This document shows positions 42,601-54,949 of a stretch of 64,000 nt of DNA, in pieces. Source of the DNA: Endomychus coccineus (taxonomy: Eukaryota > Arthropoda > Insecta > Coleoptera > Endomychidae); the NCBI GenBank assembly GCA_958510875.1, contig OY294067.1, positions 148,664,243 through 148,728,242 of the forward strand, in the 5' to 3' direction. Both the position numbers and the translations under genes were made by a program. Every line of letters starts with the position of its first letter. The stretch's first letter is position 1. Under the pieces are notes generated by a model. That model searched no databases and was not told the origin of the DNA. It worked only from the letters and a program-made list of their open reading frames with translations.

Positions 42601-43639
42601 GAGCCGTTTTCTAAGTTGTTGCTGATGCTTAACCTTGTTATACATTCATGATCAAGTAGGTAAATGAAGTATTTCGTGATTATTACGCTGAGGTTGAAAT
42701 GGAAATTGCTCAATTTGAATGTACCTACGCCGCAACCCGAGCCTCGACCTATATACCAAAGACAGTATATGGGAAGTTGCCTCATTCGAGCAAAAGTCGT
42801 TACAGAGGTCTTTACAATCCGATGACCACTAACGTAGCCGCTAACGTGCTTGCAACTCAATGACACTAAGATTCAAGCTACTAGTCACGCTTTAATCTTA
42901 AAATCCAAACAAGAAAGTGAATACTTTATTGCATAGTGCATAACCGAATTATTACTGTAAAACATGACACAAAATAGTTCAAAGATTAGAAGATACTATA
43001 AGTTAACAAAAGTTCCACAAAAAAAAATTCTCGACGTTTAGATGCAGAAATGTACAAGAAATGGATAGTGGAGCCCAGAATTATTCCTTCATGTCTTCCT
43101 CCCTTTTTGGAAGAAGACTTTGAACGTGATCCTCAATGCGAATTGTGTAGTTATTTGTTTCAAAAAACGTTCATAAGCTGGTGTTGTCTCCAATTCAAGT
43201 CTCGGTAATCGAGACAAACATGGAGAAAGCAAAAACACTATTCACAAAAAAAAATCCGGTCTAATCGTTGAAACTTTGAAACGTGGTGGTGAAAATAATG
43301 TACGAAGGGATTAGTCTTCTTCATCATTAGAAAATATACATTGATAATTTAAATAACTCAAACTATTTTTTCATCATTCCTGATGGGATTAGTAAAAGCA
43401 TTTTCTTCAACTGATTTCGCTGAATGCAGCCAAAAACGACATGTGCTATGCTAGTAATTTATAGTGCTTTGAAACATTTTTGATTCTGATATAAATAACA
43501 AAAATTGAGAAAATGACATCTTGTTCTGTTTTGTATTAATCATTTTTGATATTCAATTTTCAACGGTTTGTTTCACTCGTTCATGTATGTACCTATTCAA
43601 ATTGAATACTATTCCGACTATTCCTTACCAAAGTCAGTA
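39640..43639. other. 4 kb without recognised features
   Basis: Only frames of 60-100 codons without recognisable motifs. Could be host intergenic or intronic sequence, or very old repeats. Confidence 0.5.
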
Positions 43640-44614
43640 TATACCACGATATCAAAAATTATCTTGGGCAAGGGTGGTTATGGAATCTAAAACGTGTGTC
43701 TTACTTTACGTTTGAAATAATTATGTCACAATTGATTTGAAGTTTCTAAAAGTGCGAAATTTCGCAATTTTATACGGATATTGTAACACTCGGATTTCTT
43801 TAGCGCTTTGGACTCCGGGATTTTCACGTGGCCTATCGAAATAAGAACGTTCGAATTATCTAAAAACATAATTGCATGAACGCCAGACGTCCTATGTAAT
43901 TAGCTAAGAACGAAATCATTTTGACATATGCCTCGAGGAGCTCGCTGCGCGTAAGTTAGAGATTATACATTTTACCTCGGTCTTGTTAATTTGGGGCCGT
44001 TTCTTGCCCCGTGAGACCGGCGCCAGTTGTAATAAAGTGTTTTTGGCTATGGGTTGCTAGCTTTTACCCGCTTCGTGTATATTTTATCCGCGAGAAAATT
44101 CTCTTTGGTACGTCGCACGTTAGACGCGCGTAGCTGAGATCCGAGAAAAGCTCAAACTGTTTTAATTGAATTTTCCTATTTAATGGATATTTATCGAAAA
44201 AAGAAGGGCCGTCGGGCACGGTCCGATACTGAATCTAACTACGTGGAGCGAAAACGGCACGCGAAAAGTCGTCGTAAAGCCGTATTTAGTACAACCAAGT
44301 TGCACTTTTCTAACTTGCGTGCTACGGGCTTCTCACGTGAACGTCATTCGATTTACGGAAAATTAACTATTTCAAAACAGTTTTTGACCCGGATTGTGGC
44401 TATCACGACCTCTGAAAAGGTTCAAAGTTCACATAATTATTTCATAATTTGTGGTTCATTATTGTTTTACAACTGAAATAAATAGGTATGAAATTTGTAG
44501 GTTATTGATTATTTCAGTGTGACAGTGACATAACTATGTCAAACGTAAAGTATGACACACGATTTAGATTCCACAACCACCCTTGACCAAGATAATTTTT
44601 GATATCCCGGTACT
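43640..44614. mobile_element. TIR element of about 1 kb
   Basis: Inverted arms of about 90 bp: 43,640-43,732 (GATATCAAAAATTATCTTGG, GGTGGTTATGGAATCTAAAA) and 44,521-44,614 on the other strand. The interior from about 43,776 is more GC-rich (TGTAACACTCGGATTTC, CCGTGAGACCGGCGCC) with an AATAAA at 44,032 and the ORF at 44,183. It could be a nonautonomous transposon, or an LTR-like sequence inside inverted flanks. Confidence 0.6.
44183..44476 (+). CDS. 97-aa basic ORF in the TIR element
   Basis: Very basic N-terminus (MDIYRKKKGRRARSD, YVERKRHAKSRRKA), then a less charged half (HFSNLRATGFSRERHSIYGK). No family recognised. The basic head suggests nucleic-acid binding or a gag/leader-type peptide, which is only inference. 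Its stop codon lies about 45 bp before the right arm of the TIR pair, so it may be the element's own remnant gene. Confidence 0.3.
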   Translation: MDIYRKKKGRRARSDTESNYVERKRHAKSRRKAVFSTTKLHFSNLRATGFSRERHSIYGKLTISKQFLTRIVAITTSEKVQSSHNYFIICGSLLFYN

Positions 44615-44639
44615 TTGATCCTTTACAACTATGACTATA

Positions 44640-46890
44640 TATTTTGGAACCGACTATGGTTTGCGTCTTTGTCTAATGAAAGTATCGTAAAATTGTTTGT
44701 TTAGCACCAAACTTCAAACATTTAAATTGTATAATGTGTAGAAGAATGAACTCATAAAACATTTGTCATTAGATTGCTTCATCTGATCACAAACTAATAT
44801 GCATTCTAACTTACACTTTTCTGTCGAAACTTATATCATACAACAATAAACCAAAGAAGGATTCATTGATACATCAAAAATGGAAATTACGTTCAAGAAG
44901 ATAATTATTCGAAGAGTACCCTGACTTGCCCATACAAAATATATCGCTCAGATATAACCTCGAGTATAATCTATGTCGCTCAAAGTCTCTCGGTGTTAGA
45001 TGAGACCACTTCCTGTATTATACTGACTTTGTATCTATACCGAGAGCTACACCCTTATAACCATGAAAGTTTAGTTTTCTTTGATGAATATATTTCGCTG
45101 TTTTGAAACTTCTGAATAATATAGTTCTGGCGTTTCATTTATGTTATTGTCGTTGTTGTTGTTGTCGTTGATGGTTCAAGTGCGAGTGATCACTCTGCTA
45201 AGTAAAGGTATACGTGACCCACTGATAGAAAGCTGGAGATAACCAAACCGGAAGTACAGAACAAATAGTTTGTGATGTAACTGATCGATCTAGATTAGAG
45301 CAACCTTGTCATAACAATATTCAATTTTTGAATAATATTTTTTTGACTAGTGATAACGCCAACTTATTGCTATCAATTATTTCAAAATCATTTTTCCTAG
45401 TTTATTAGCTAGATGTAATTGATCTGAACTATCATTGGTTCATTATTCTACTCTCATTGCATAATGAGATGTCGGATGTAAATGGCCCATGCCATCAATG
45501 GGGAAAATATGGTCGTTTTGTGGTTAGATTTTTATGAAATGAGGTGTAATGATCATAATGCAAACTATATTAGACAAACACGATGGAATATTGGAATAAA
45601 TTTGATGAGAACGTTTACTTTCTCATATCATATGAGATTTGGAACACATTCCTGATACATTATCAGAGTTGAAAATAATGATTATATCTCAGAGTCTATT
45701 CATATTCCATGTCTATTTTGGATCTACTTAGGATTGCTACAAAGTTCGCTGAAACAAGTGATCCACCATTCTTCAAACATATCTTCTCTACTTGAGAGTC
45801 CATACTATATTATTAAAATGATCGAAATGAATTGAAACCTTCATAACTCCAGGTGCTATTATGAAATGCATGTAAACTGTCGAATAATTGAAGTAATTAT
45901 ATCGATTAGTTGATACGGTCGTCGGTTATTCCTAAAATAGTGGAAATTAATCACTAAATAATTCATGAAGCAATATAATAGTTAAACAACCTCAGTACCT
46001 AAGTGCTTTATAAAGTAGCTATATTGTCATTTTGAATAGCCGCAGCTCCAATACCCTAGGGGGTTGTTGTATACCTTCTGTTGTTTAATAATTATGTTGT
46101 CAACATACATGCAACTTGCACCAAGTTTCTAATCCTTGGATTTGCATAATGGGAATATAGATTCCATAAATCCAGTGTAAGAACGTTATATATCATTTTG
46201 ATAATATGATTACGGTTGATGTTCATTCGAATTGTAAAATGAGAATTTGCTTAATCATTTATGAGAAACAGAAAGTTGTTTGAGAGTAGACCATCTCGTG
46301 AATGGAGAAAATTCTCGAATTAATATTTTTCTAGAAGAACTCAGATCACGCAAAGTTGTGAACGGAATTGTTAAAATCTTACAACAGTTCCTATCACCTA
46401 GTCACAGCTATTTGGCAACCCTTGTTTTCATAAGTATGAGACATTCTTATTCATTCTGTTACGATGAGCTGGCCAAAAAAAGGAACCTGTGTCTTATCTA
46501 TTCACATACAGATCAGAATAGAGTGACTCACGAGCTCCCAAAAATGTCAATCAAAGTTGGTTTGTTCGGTCAATCTATTTTAGAGTGAAATTTATTGTGG
46601 CAGCCTAAGGGTGCTAATGTCAAACAAATCACCGAAGTGTATTTAATGGAATTTCGTTTTGTCACAAAAAATTCCGACATGAAAAAATTCTTCTCTTTTG
46701 TGGTAAAGTGAGCTGTTTTCGAGGCAATGACCAAAAATCGTATAGATAAATTTGATTGATTGCTGAGGGAGTCTACCGAAAAAACTGAAAGAGATCTTGG
46801 TCAATTCCCATACGAAAGATTAAATGAAAAAACGAATGAATATTCGAACACTGTTTCAATCAACGGCCATCCAAATATCCAAAAAAGTAT
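44640..46890. other. 2.2 kb, mostly unrecognised
   Basis: Near 45,272-45,340 there is an inverted match to about 48,040-48,110 (CTGATCGATCTAGATTAGAG versus its inverse). The segment at 47,930-48,060 has the layout of a Penelope-type 3' end on the minus strand (AGAATATCAAGAAAATAGAA, then CTTATTTCATTC upstream), so both may be old Penelope termini. ORF 46,280-46,588 has no recognisable motif. Confidence 0.4.
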
Positions 46891-46904
46891 AAGCTCATCT
46901 CATC

Positions 46905-47760
46905 TCCAAGTACCAGATCAGTTTTCGGGCGAGGCATCCGACTCAAATAGCTTCAAATATGGCTATTGAACATATACACGATGCTCGTGTGAATAAGTGA
47001 ACAAGTTATGGGACTGTGTCTTATATGTTCCGGGCATGCGACACCGTGCTGTGCTGAAAAATTTAAGACAATGGGGGTGATAGGCTCATCCTCAATTTGA
47101 GTGAGTTCGTATCCCGAAGAAAGTACTTAGACAGTTGGAATAAGCAGAGTCAGACCAGATACGCAAGATATAAAATTTTTTACTACTCTTTTTGATGTTC
47201 GCATTAACGATTTACCCCAAAACGTTCTTCCAACTGGCAAACCAGTACTGTATGACAGTGATAGCTGATAATAAGAGCGAAATAAACGAGTTCAAGCACA
47301 ACATATCATATGCAGTGAAAAGCACAAAATAATGGAAATATAGATTATAGCGTACTCATTCGAATCCAAAATATGTATCAATGGAAACATAACGAATATA
47401 ACATTCATGGGAGTTCATATGATTCAAAAACTAACATGGAGTACTCAAGTGGAAAGTATATTACCTGATTCAAGTTCTCCTTTTTGTTTCCGATACAAAA
47501 ATTTACACCGTTTCTTATAACGTTTTGAATTTGCCTCACTTTGGTTTATTCAAGGCCATCATAGTATACGACATAATATACTGGGACCATGCACATGATG
47601 CGGTTTATGTATTTGTAATGCAAAAGAAATTTATCAGAAATATGACGAAGATAATAACGATCTGATAAAAAGCATTTTTGATCATCAAAACCGCCAATAT
47701 TAATAAGAATGCTATTAGTCGGTAAACGAGTTTATATAAGATATCTGGCAAACAAACAAT
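46905..47760 (+). pseudogene. Decayed LINE reverse transcriptase 1
   Basis: Several frames together spell the non-LTR RT order: ASNMAIEHIHDAR, a VLKNLRQW-like block, INDLPQNVLPTGKPVLYDSD (motif before and into the YADD box, here with Asp-Ser-Asp), FMGVHMIQKLTWSTQVES, then IIYWDHAHDAVYVFVMQKKF and IRNM. Multiple stops and frameshifts. Jockey/CR1-like by shape. No endonuclease or ends found. Confidence 0.7.
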
Positions 47761-47764
47761 TGCA

Positions 47765-49140
47765 TTACAACATGGAGCGAAATGTTTATTGTGAAAACTA
47801 TTAGTGTCACTGTGTACCAGACATTAATAAACCAAACACTTTGATTGTAAATTTCATTCTATATTTGTTTTAATATGTGATTATTATTATTATATTTGTT
47901 CTTTGATATATGTATATATTTTCTTTGTATCTATATTCTTGAACCATTTATAGACTGTTCTATTTTCTTGATATTCTTGTTCTTTATTATGACTATGAAT
48001 GAAATAAGACTTCTCTTTTTAACGTGTTGATAATTTATTTTCTTCTCCATCAAAAATTTGTTATGATAAGGTCTTTCTAGTCTAGATCGATCAGTAACGT
48101 CACAAACTTACAGTTCCAGATTCGAAAAATCGGAGTGTTATTGATGAGTTGACATGGCTTATTTATATGGGTACTGGGATTTCTCGTCAACACATATGTA
48201 GCCACGATAGCAGCTACTACCCTTCTTTACAGAACTTTTTAGTCTTAAGCTTGCCTGGAGTAAACGACTTTTAGAAAATAAAACATTCACACAAAGCTCA
48301 TTCATCGAGCAACATCATTACATTGCTAAACAATCCCATCAACATCACTTCAGCAAGCAACATGAATACTTTCAATATAACAATATGCAATAGCATTAAC
48401 ATATCATCAATCTCATAATCAAACGTTATCCTAGAGACTTACAACTTCAGGGAAACTAGCCTTCATAAATAAGGCGACTCAGTTCTGTTAGTGTAGTTCG
48501 TACATAACTGTATATAGGTGTGAATAAATAACTTAAAATCATCAAGTGCTATTTCTGCAACCAACTAACATCATATTGAGTCATACAAGAATTGTAAACA
48601 ACAGCAACATACAGCACAATGGTGTAAAAGAGGCACAAAAGCCTGTTACGTTCTACGTTCACATGAACATTATTCTTTAGTGAGTGAGTCACTATTGTCT
48701 TCGATTGGCAACAAACAAACTGTATTCACTACGAGTTTGAAAGACTCACTAGCTGTTTTCACTTCCACAACAGGCACAACGTTATCGTTTCAATGAGAAA
48801 CTCCCTAAATCCTATCAACTCTTCATTGGAAGGGGGGAAGGTTGTCTCCTTGGAGAAGTACCACGGAACCAGGTCTTAGGTGAATCAGTGAAAAGCTGCT
48901 GAGATTTTCAGAAGGCCGTTTATTCCATTAATCATGGAAAAGCATTTAAATTTGAACTACTTTCTGGAAAGTTTGAGTGATTTGCGTCTGGATAGGATTG
49001 AAGTGAATCTTACATGAGAATATGCAGGGTGGTCATGAAAGCATAATCGGAAGGATCACTAGACAGAGGCATTAAATGTTGGGAGTTGAGACCCAGAAGG
49101 ATTCATATTCTCCATTAAATGAATATTGAATTTCCTGTAA
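47765..49140. other. Unrecognised stretch
   Basis: No gene identified besides the Penelope-like terminus candidate at about 47,930-48,110. Confidence 0.4.
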
Positions 49141-49149
49141 TCTTCTTGA

Positions 49150-49660
49150 CTACTTCATGAATTTATGCTTCCTATAAACCGCCAAAATTTGGTGATCGAG
49201 AAGGTATGAAATACCATTCGATGGATTGATTATTGGCGTAGATCTAATTCTCCTGTGTTTTAGAGGAAGGGATTGATGCTTATTCCGTTGAAGTTTTGAT
49301 TGTTTTGACGAAGTTTGTGGTGTTGTCAGAATAAATGTTTGAACATTCACTTCTGCGAGCCTTGAATCGCTTCAGTGCGGAGAGAAAAGCTTCCGACGCA
49401 AGGCTACATACAAGTTCAAGATACACTGCTTTTCTGCAGAGACAAATAAAGACTGCAACATAGTAGGGATGAGTGCGTATTTTCCTCCGCCGGGAAATTC
49501 TTTCTTTGCGATTGGGCCTGCATGGTCCATTCCAATATCGCAAAATAAGCGATATTGATTTATCGTGGTAATCTTGTTCTTAGAGATGTAAGAACTGCCT
49601 GAAGTTCTGCATGCAACAATTATAAGTGTTCCTCTCGAATGATCAGTTGCGCGAGTGTGT
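49150..49660 (-). pseudogene. BEL/Pao integrase fragment
   Basis: The frame 49,280-49,543 reads YVAVFICLCRKAVYLELVCS, EAFLSALKRFKARR, and NIYSDNTTNFV. This is the Pao integrase core with the second catalytic Asp in YSDN. Upstream, in other frames, are IREEHL and LLHAELQAVL (zinc-binding N-terminal region) and a GP/PFPGRK-like block. Frameshifted. Confidence 0.8.
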
Positions 49661-49838
49661 GGATATGGGAGAATGAGTGGAACTTCTGGGTGAATGGCAT
49701 GTCCGCAGCTTGGTTCGACCCATTCGACATATGCATAATAAAAGATCTATATCCTGAGGAAATCCTTGACCTTGGTTCATCTTAACTAAACACTTCATAG
49801 CGTTTGTAATTCCTACTGCCGTCAAGTGTCTGATTTGG

Positions 49839-50431
49839 CTATTGAGTAGTTCGAGTAGATTTTGTCAATAGGTTGAGAGTGTGGAATTTTAAATCCGCCA
49901 AGCGCAGATTGAAAGGAATGTTCTGTGTCATGTTTACCTGCACGATTGAAAGATCTTCTGTAATTTTTGGCATAACAAAAAACTTCAAAGGAACTCTATA
50001 TGAATTAGGACATGATTTGATTGCTATGGGATGTGCCATCACTTATACCCACAACTATCAATTTTTCAGGTGATAATCGATTCCTAATTTACATTAAAAA
50101 GAAGCGTCAAGATAAATTTGTCTCCCTGAGTCCAATTCTCTGCAGGTGAATTTCTCTGCCCTGTGATCGAAACAGTCACAACAGTTGTAGCTAATAAAAT
50201 TTGTTCATGGGTGTGGTTGGCAATGTAGTTTGATTTGTCTCTACTTAACGTGAGACTATTATCACTTTTATAAAACTGTTCTGTTGCAACCTCAGGCATA
50301 ACTGCTACGAATAGGCCTTCTGAACGTGTCCTGGTTGGATGGGGAAGACTTATTGTTTTCATTTGTTCTGGAGTGTGTGATGCCTGCCCTAACAGTGTGT
50401 GTGTATCTTTTTTTTTCAGCATTATCAACAC
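49839..50431 (-). pseudogene. BEL/Pao protease region
   Basis: HEQILLATTVVTVSITGQR marks the start of the Pao aspartic protease; the DSG catalytic triplet that should follow is not recognisable. Then FFVMPKITEDLSIVQVN and RLADLKFHT match the downstream protease to RT linker. Integrase pieces follow directly, so RT and RNase H are deleted. Confidence 0.7.
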
Positions 50432-50600
50432 AAACCGTGTAGAATTTGTGATGTTTTTTCACAAAATGAGCTGTTTGATGCGTGAGTTGACATGATTAAT
50501 TTTCAAAGATACGAGTTTGGAAAATTTTATGGTTAATGAACATTTATGAATTTTGACTGTGGATTTTGAAAACCAACATTTTTGAGTTTAAAAAAATTAG

Positions 50601-51184
50601 TCAACTCTTCGTATGTTGATTCCCTTTTTTTTTAGACTCTTCGGTTTTCCACTCTCTCGATGTAGTTCTATCTAACTTGGAAGATGATAAAAATAGGACC
50701 AACAAATGGGTCAGAACTCCATCAGAATGCTTATTGACCTTCAAAAATCTCGAATGCTCTTGAAATTCATCAAGGAAATGCCTCAAGTGTGGAAAACCTC
50801 CTTTTTGAATCTGTGGGATTTCAAATATTGATTTGTTCTGACTCAATGTCATGAGTTTTCTTATTAAATTCATTCTTTCGTAACTCCTCCACGGTGATGT
50901 GATACTCTGTTGTGGTTCCAACAGATTCGATCATTTGCAATGCATCACCCTTGAGGGCCGATTTAAGATTCAGAAATTTCTGAATTGCACTGAGATATGT
51001 ACATACTTCTATGAATAATTAATTGGAATGAATCAGAGGAGTTATTGCACATATCATAGGTGTCATAAAATGTGGGAGTGTGTATTGGTGTCAACGATTT
51101 TTTTGAACCAATGTTTTCATTTATTGCACTTGCATTTGGTAATGGAGGTTGCCTAGGATTGTAAAATTCACAAAACGGATACAC
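50601..51184 (-). pseudogene. BEL/Pao gag core
   Basis: Reading down the minus strand: a NPRQPPLP head, TPIHTPTFYDTYD and SFQLIIHRS (compare the LP-x-F-x-G..W..F...F..LIH pattern), then a FLNLKS..LKGDA..MIES block, EFQEHSRFLKV and LFLSSSKLDRTTSREWK. All are Pao gag landmarks, in two or more frames. Confidence 0.7.
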
Positions 51185-51319
51185 ACAAATTCTTACTGTG
51201 TATCAACAGTGGAATCTACATACTAACAAGAAGTTTCGTCTTCTCAATATAATCGAACACATCGAACTTCGAGTGATAAAAGTGCATCAGTGCAGGGAAA
51301 TATACAGCGCTCATCAGTG

Positions 51320-51560
51320 CAGTCATTCAACAAAACACAGGCTGCCCACGCTAGATTCCAAAATTATGTGAATGCGTTCGCAATCAAATGAGCTCCGGAA
51401 TGAATTGAAATTAAGAATAGATGAAACAGTCTATCTTCTAGGGAAGTATGAGGAATTACAAGTAGGAATAGAGGTGAAAAATTACCAAGTTGATGAGGAA
51501 GAGAACGGGAGATTCGAAAAATCATTTTTGTCACATTGGCACAGGCTGATGAATTAGTAA
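51320..51560 (+). pseudogene. BEL/Pao gag N-terminus, opposite orientation
   Basis: On the plus strand: HARFQNYVNAF, then ELKLRIDETVYLLGKYEELQ and FEKSFLSHWHRLMN, the typical N-terminal helix region of Pao gag. It should precede the gag core but lies head to head with it, so an inversion or a second insertion has happened. Confidence 0.65.
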
Positions 51561-51599
51561 ATATGATATAGCCTAGATTTAGAAATGCCTGAAACGGAT

Positions 51600-52050
51600 A
51601 AATTGGCAAAAATATTTTTTGGGCTGATTACACCACTGAACTCACAATATATAGTTCAGCTAACGACACAATCGCATTTGCAAATGAATTGTGAAATATT
51701 ATCATGGAACTATGCGAACTATTATGAAGCTAGGAATTATTCTAAATGAAACAGCTATTTGTGGGGAATAAATAAAGACGTGCATTGGAGAACCCAAAAC
51801 GTAGTTCACATATGCAATAATGGTTAACGAAGTCACAATTACCAAGGTGAGTCTGAAATAGCTTGGTCCATAGTACAAACGATTCACGATATACCCCGCG
51901 AAACGAAAGATTTTTTCGAGGACCACAGGTGTTTCATAATCAGTCCTTGGAGATTATACCTACATTTCTCTGAAATTTGAGCTGCCCAAGTGTAATACAG
52001 ATAAATTTTCTGATATCTAGTAGCATTTTGTATCAAGTGAATCAAGAATT
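51600..52050. other. Unrecognised stretch
   Basis: No gene identified. Confidence 0.4.
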
Positions 52051-52053
52051 TAA

Positions 52054-53449
52054 CCTTCCGTCGGGCGCGGCCTTTCAACTTGATGTAACGTTCACACGTT
52101 GTTCCCGCATTTTTTGTAAACAACCCAATGCGCAGGAACTTCCTAATTTAGACTTTCCTATAAGACGCCAACAGTTAGCATTTGCTCCGGACTGTGAGCG
52201 TTAGGTTAGAACAATATTGATCATTCTGATACGCCGCACCCGTTCCTGTTATAATTCAATATTATTCTAACTTTGTTGCTCACTGATTATTGAAAGTACG
52301 TTTCAACTTTTCTACGCATGTAAGATTTGAATCATTTGAATATTTAATTATTCAGACGTTAACAATATCAATTTGATAAGACTCTCATGTCCATGATTTC
52401 AATTGGATGTTTTGAGTTCTAGATCTCGTCGTAGCCTGATGAAGGCTAATTGAAATAATTCTAGTGATCTGAACGAAAGTGCGAAATGACTCCTTGATGG
52501 CAAGATATTTTACCTACATAATGTTGAATTAAATGCAGCGCTGCAAACTCCGATATAGTTTTGGGTCTGCCGGAATCTATTTATAACTCAGACCGGATAA
52601 ACAGAAGCCATCCAAAATAACTTTCCATAATAAAACTTGAAGGAGAGTCGACACTACTGATAACATATGTGCTTTCTACAATGTCGCAAGAAATGAGCGA
52701 CGATGGCAAATGGTCATATATTTTGCAATGGTGTATATGAAAAAAATCAACCCTCAGGTTAGTCATTTCAGTGACACTTCACAAGTGAACAACATTAGGA
52801 GAAGGATCTTCATCAAAACATTGCCTCACAAGCTAGATTTACAGCGTATCGCAGGAGTTAAATTGCATCATGACCTTGGCAAATATAGATCGCCACATTT
52901 ACCAGATAACGTAGAAAATAATAATATGCAAGTAGGAAATCTAGGATGAAGAAAAAGAAAACGATGTGAGGTATGCACTGTAAAACCGAGGTTGACTAGA
53001 TATAACTGCAAGAAATGCACGGATTCAGTTTGTTAGATGCATATTGACCTCTTCAGTTCAAAATGCAGCGAAGTTTTGACGAATTTACAGCAGCGATAGG
53101 AAGCAGAAACCTTTTTCTTGTTGTTATCGTTTATTTGCATCATCATTCAGTGAATTTTATTGGAATTTACGTTTCAATTTGTTTTATGTTCATTTGCATA
53201 CAGAGATATCAAGTTTTTTTAGGAAAAATATGAAATTTTCCATGTCATTTCAAAACATGTTTTTTATATTGTCTCGTATTTTCGTACCTTTTCTACTAAT
53301 CTATCATCAATTTTTTGGCAGTATGACTACTTTCCTAATAACCTAGATACCTTAATCACGAAATTCTGCCATAAAACTTTTTTTTTTGCCGTGATTCATT
53401 TGATACACTGCGTATTCTCGTTACTCTAGACTCCGCGCCCGACGAATGG
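52054..53449 (+). mobile_element. piggyBac-like element, internally deleted
   Basis: Left end TTAA/CCTTCCGTCGGGCGCGG and right end CCGCGCCCGACGAATGG/TTCA are 17-bp inverted copies with two mismatches. The left target site is TTAA; the right is TTCA, one change from TTAA. At 1.4 kb it is shorter than a full piggyBac, with only the 3' part of the transposase left. Confidence 0.8.
52585..53075 (+). pseudogene. piggyBac-like transposase, C-terminal remnant
   Basis: One frame reads QKPSKITFHNKT, stop, RRVDTTDNICAFYNVARNER and RWQMVIYFAMVYMKKIN. These are the family's landmarks around the third catalytic Asp (GVDTVDQ-type) and the following helix. Further on come LPHKLDLQRIAGVKLHHD and, after a stop, RKRKRCEVCTVKPRLTRY and NCKKCTDSVC, the C-terminal Cys-rich domain. 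Several stops; inactive. Confidence 0.85.
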
Positions 53450-54940
53450 TTCAATCATACTAAGAATCATAAGAAGTTAACGGTTTACCCAAATGTTCCT
53501 GTCATCGGCATGTTAGATTTCAAGTGAATACATGGATCATGAATATGAACCAGAAAAAAGAGCGGATCATCGAAGTAGTTGTTCAAGATATGTTCACGGT
53601 CCTTATGTTAGGGGAGACCAGACTATGGAAACACTATTAATGTGATGTTTCTCTAATACTCGGTTAAATTCCAAACATGACCTTCGTATGATTACTATAT
53701 GAGCAATTATCAAGAGAAAGCAATATTTGGATTCATTGAAGCTATATTCTTTCGAATTTCGAATAGCTCCAAATTGGTTCGAAATAAAAATGTACATCTA
53801 CACTCATACTCACATCTGTGGGTAGTTCCAATTAGATTGTGTCCTTCTATTGACTCTTGCAATAAGGTCGTCGTTTCGTGACAAAAAGGAAAGAACTGAG
53901 GTTGAAAACTTAAAGGCTTACGAACAAAGTATTCTTGAACGTACGAGAAATTGTAGCCAACGTTCCGAGTCAATAGTTCGTAACCAATAAACTTCCAGCT
54001 TCTGTAGAATTATTTACCTTTAAATAGGAATTGATTTGACTGAGATATATCAAGAGAAGGAAGAAATTTATAAATACACAAGTTGCTATGATATTTCACA
54101 ATATCTAGATCATCCTCGCAAACATTCAACAACAAATATTAACTCATTACATTATAAAAGTGCTCTCACTCCGCCATCTGGTTTACACTTTCACATGGTA
54201 TTTCTCTCAGATTATTAGAGTGTTTTGCGAATGGATCGAATTATCATATGCTTTAGGAAATACAGTTCGTAAATCTGCAGAGGGAACAATCATTTCTCGC
54301 GTAACTTATGCAGAAAGTTACTCATGTTACTTTCTCCACTCTATCATAATAATATCTATATTTATATCAATTTGATCACTAATGTTTGAATTACATAATG
54401 TTCCCTTATTGTATTTTGGAGATGAGAAATATAGCGGTCGTTACTAACTGAGTCATGGAATGGAAGATGATGATGATGATGTCTGCCATAATTGTTCTTG
54501 TAATCTAGTACGAAATATTTCACTTTTCCATCATTTATGATTTTAAGATTGAACTGATGTTCACTTGTTGTAAATTTATTATGTTACAAATGAGCACCAC
54601 AATTGATAATACATAGTGAAGAAATTCCAAAATGAACTTTCATTATTAAAATAAAAAAAAACAACAAGTTTCGCCACTCAGTGATACCAATGTGGCAAAA
54701 CATGTTCTGTTTAATTTCTTCACTGCCTATCATTCAGTGTAGTATTCATTTGTCAGACTATAAGTTATGTTTTTATCATTGGTGGTTGCAAATTCAATAA
54801 TAAACGCTATTTTATTGACTCGACCTATCTAAACATTTTAAACCCATTCAGGTTTTGACTCATTGGCTACCTTGAGCAACCCAAACTCAAGCTTGCGTCT
54901 TTTCCATTAAGGCGGATCCCACAATCCGTAATATGATGAT
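53450..54940. other. Unrecognised stretch
   Basis: No gene or repeat identified. Confidence 0.4.
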
Positions 54941-54949
54941 GTCAGGTAC

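Noticed and set aside
41532..42866. Possible host exons in the 40-43 kb stretch
   Set aside because: Frames of 60-92 codons only, with no recognisable domain; cannot be told from chance.
43776..44150. Solo LTR starting TGTAACACTCGG
   Set aside because: No matching second LTR, no clear CA end or primer site; left as a feature of the TIR element interior.
46280..46588. 102-aa ORF as a possible gene
   Set aside because: No recognisable motif, no splice or regulatory context, decayed surroundings.
51884..52204. 79-aa and 75-aa ORFs over the left piggyBac-like end
   Set aside because: They run across the TIR border and have no domain; chance frames.
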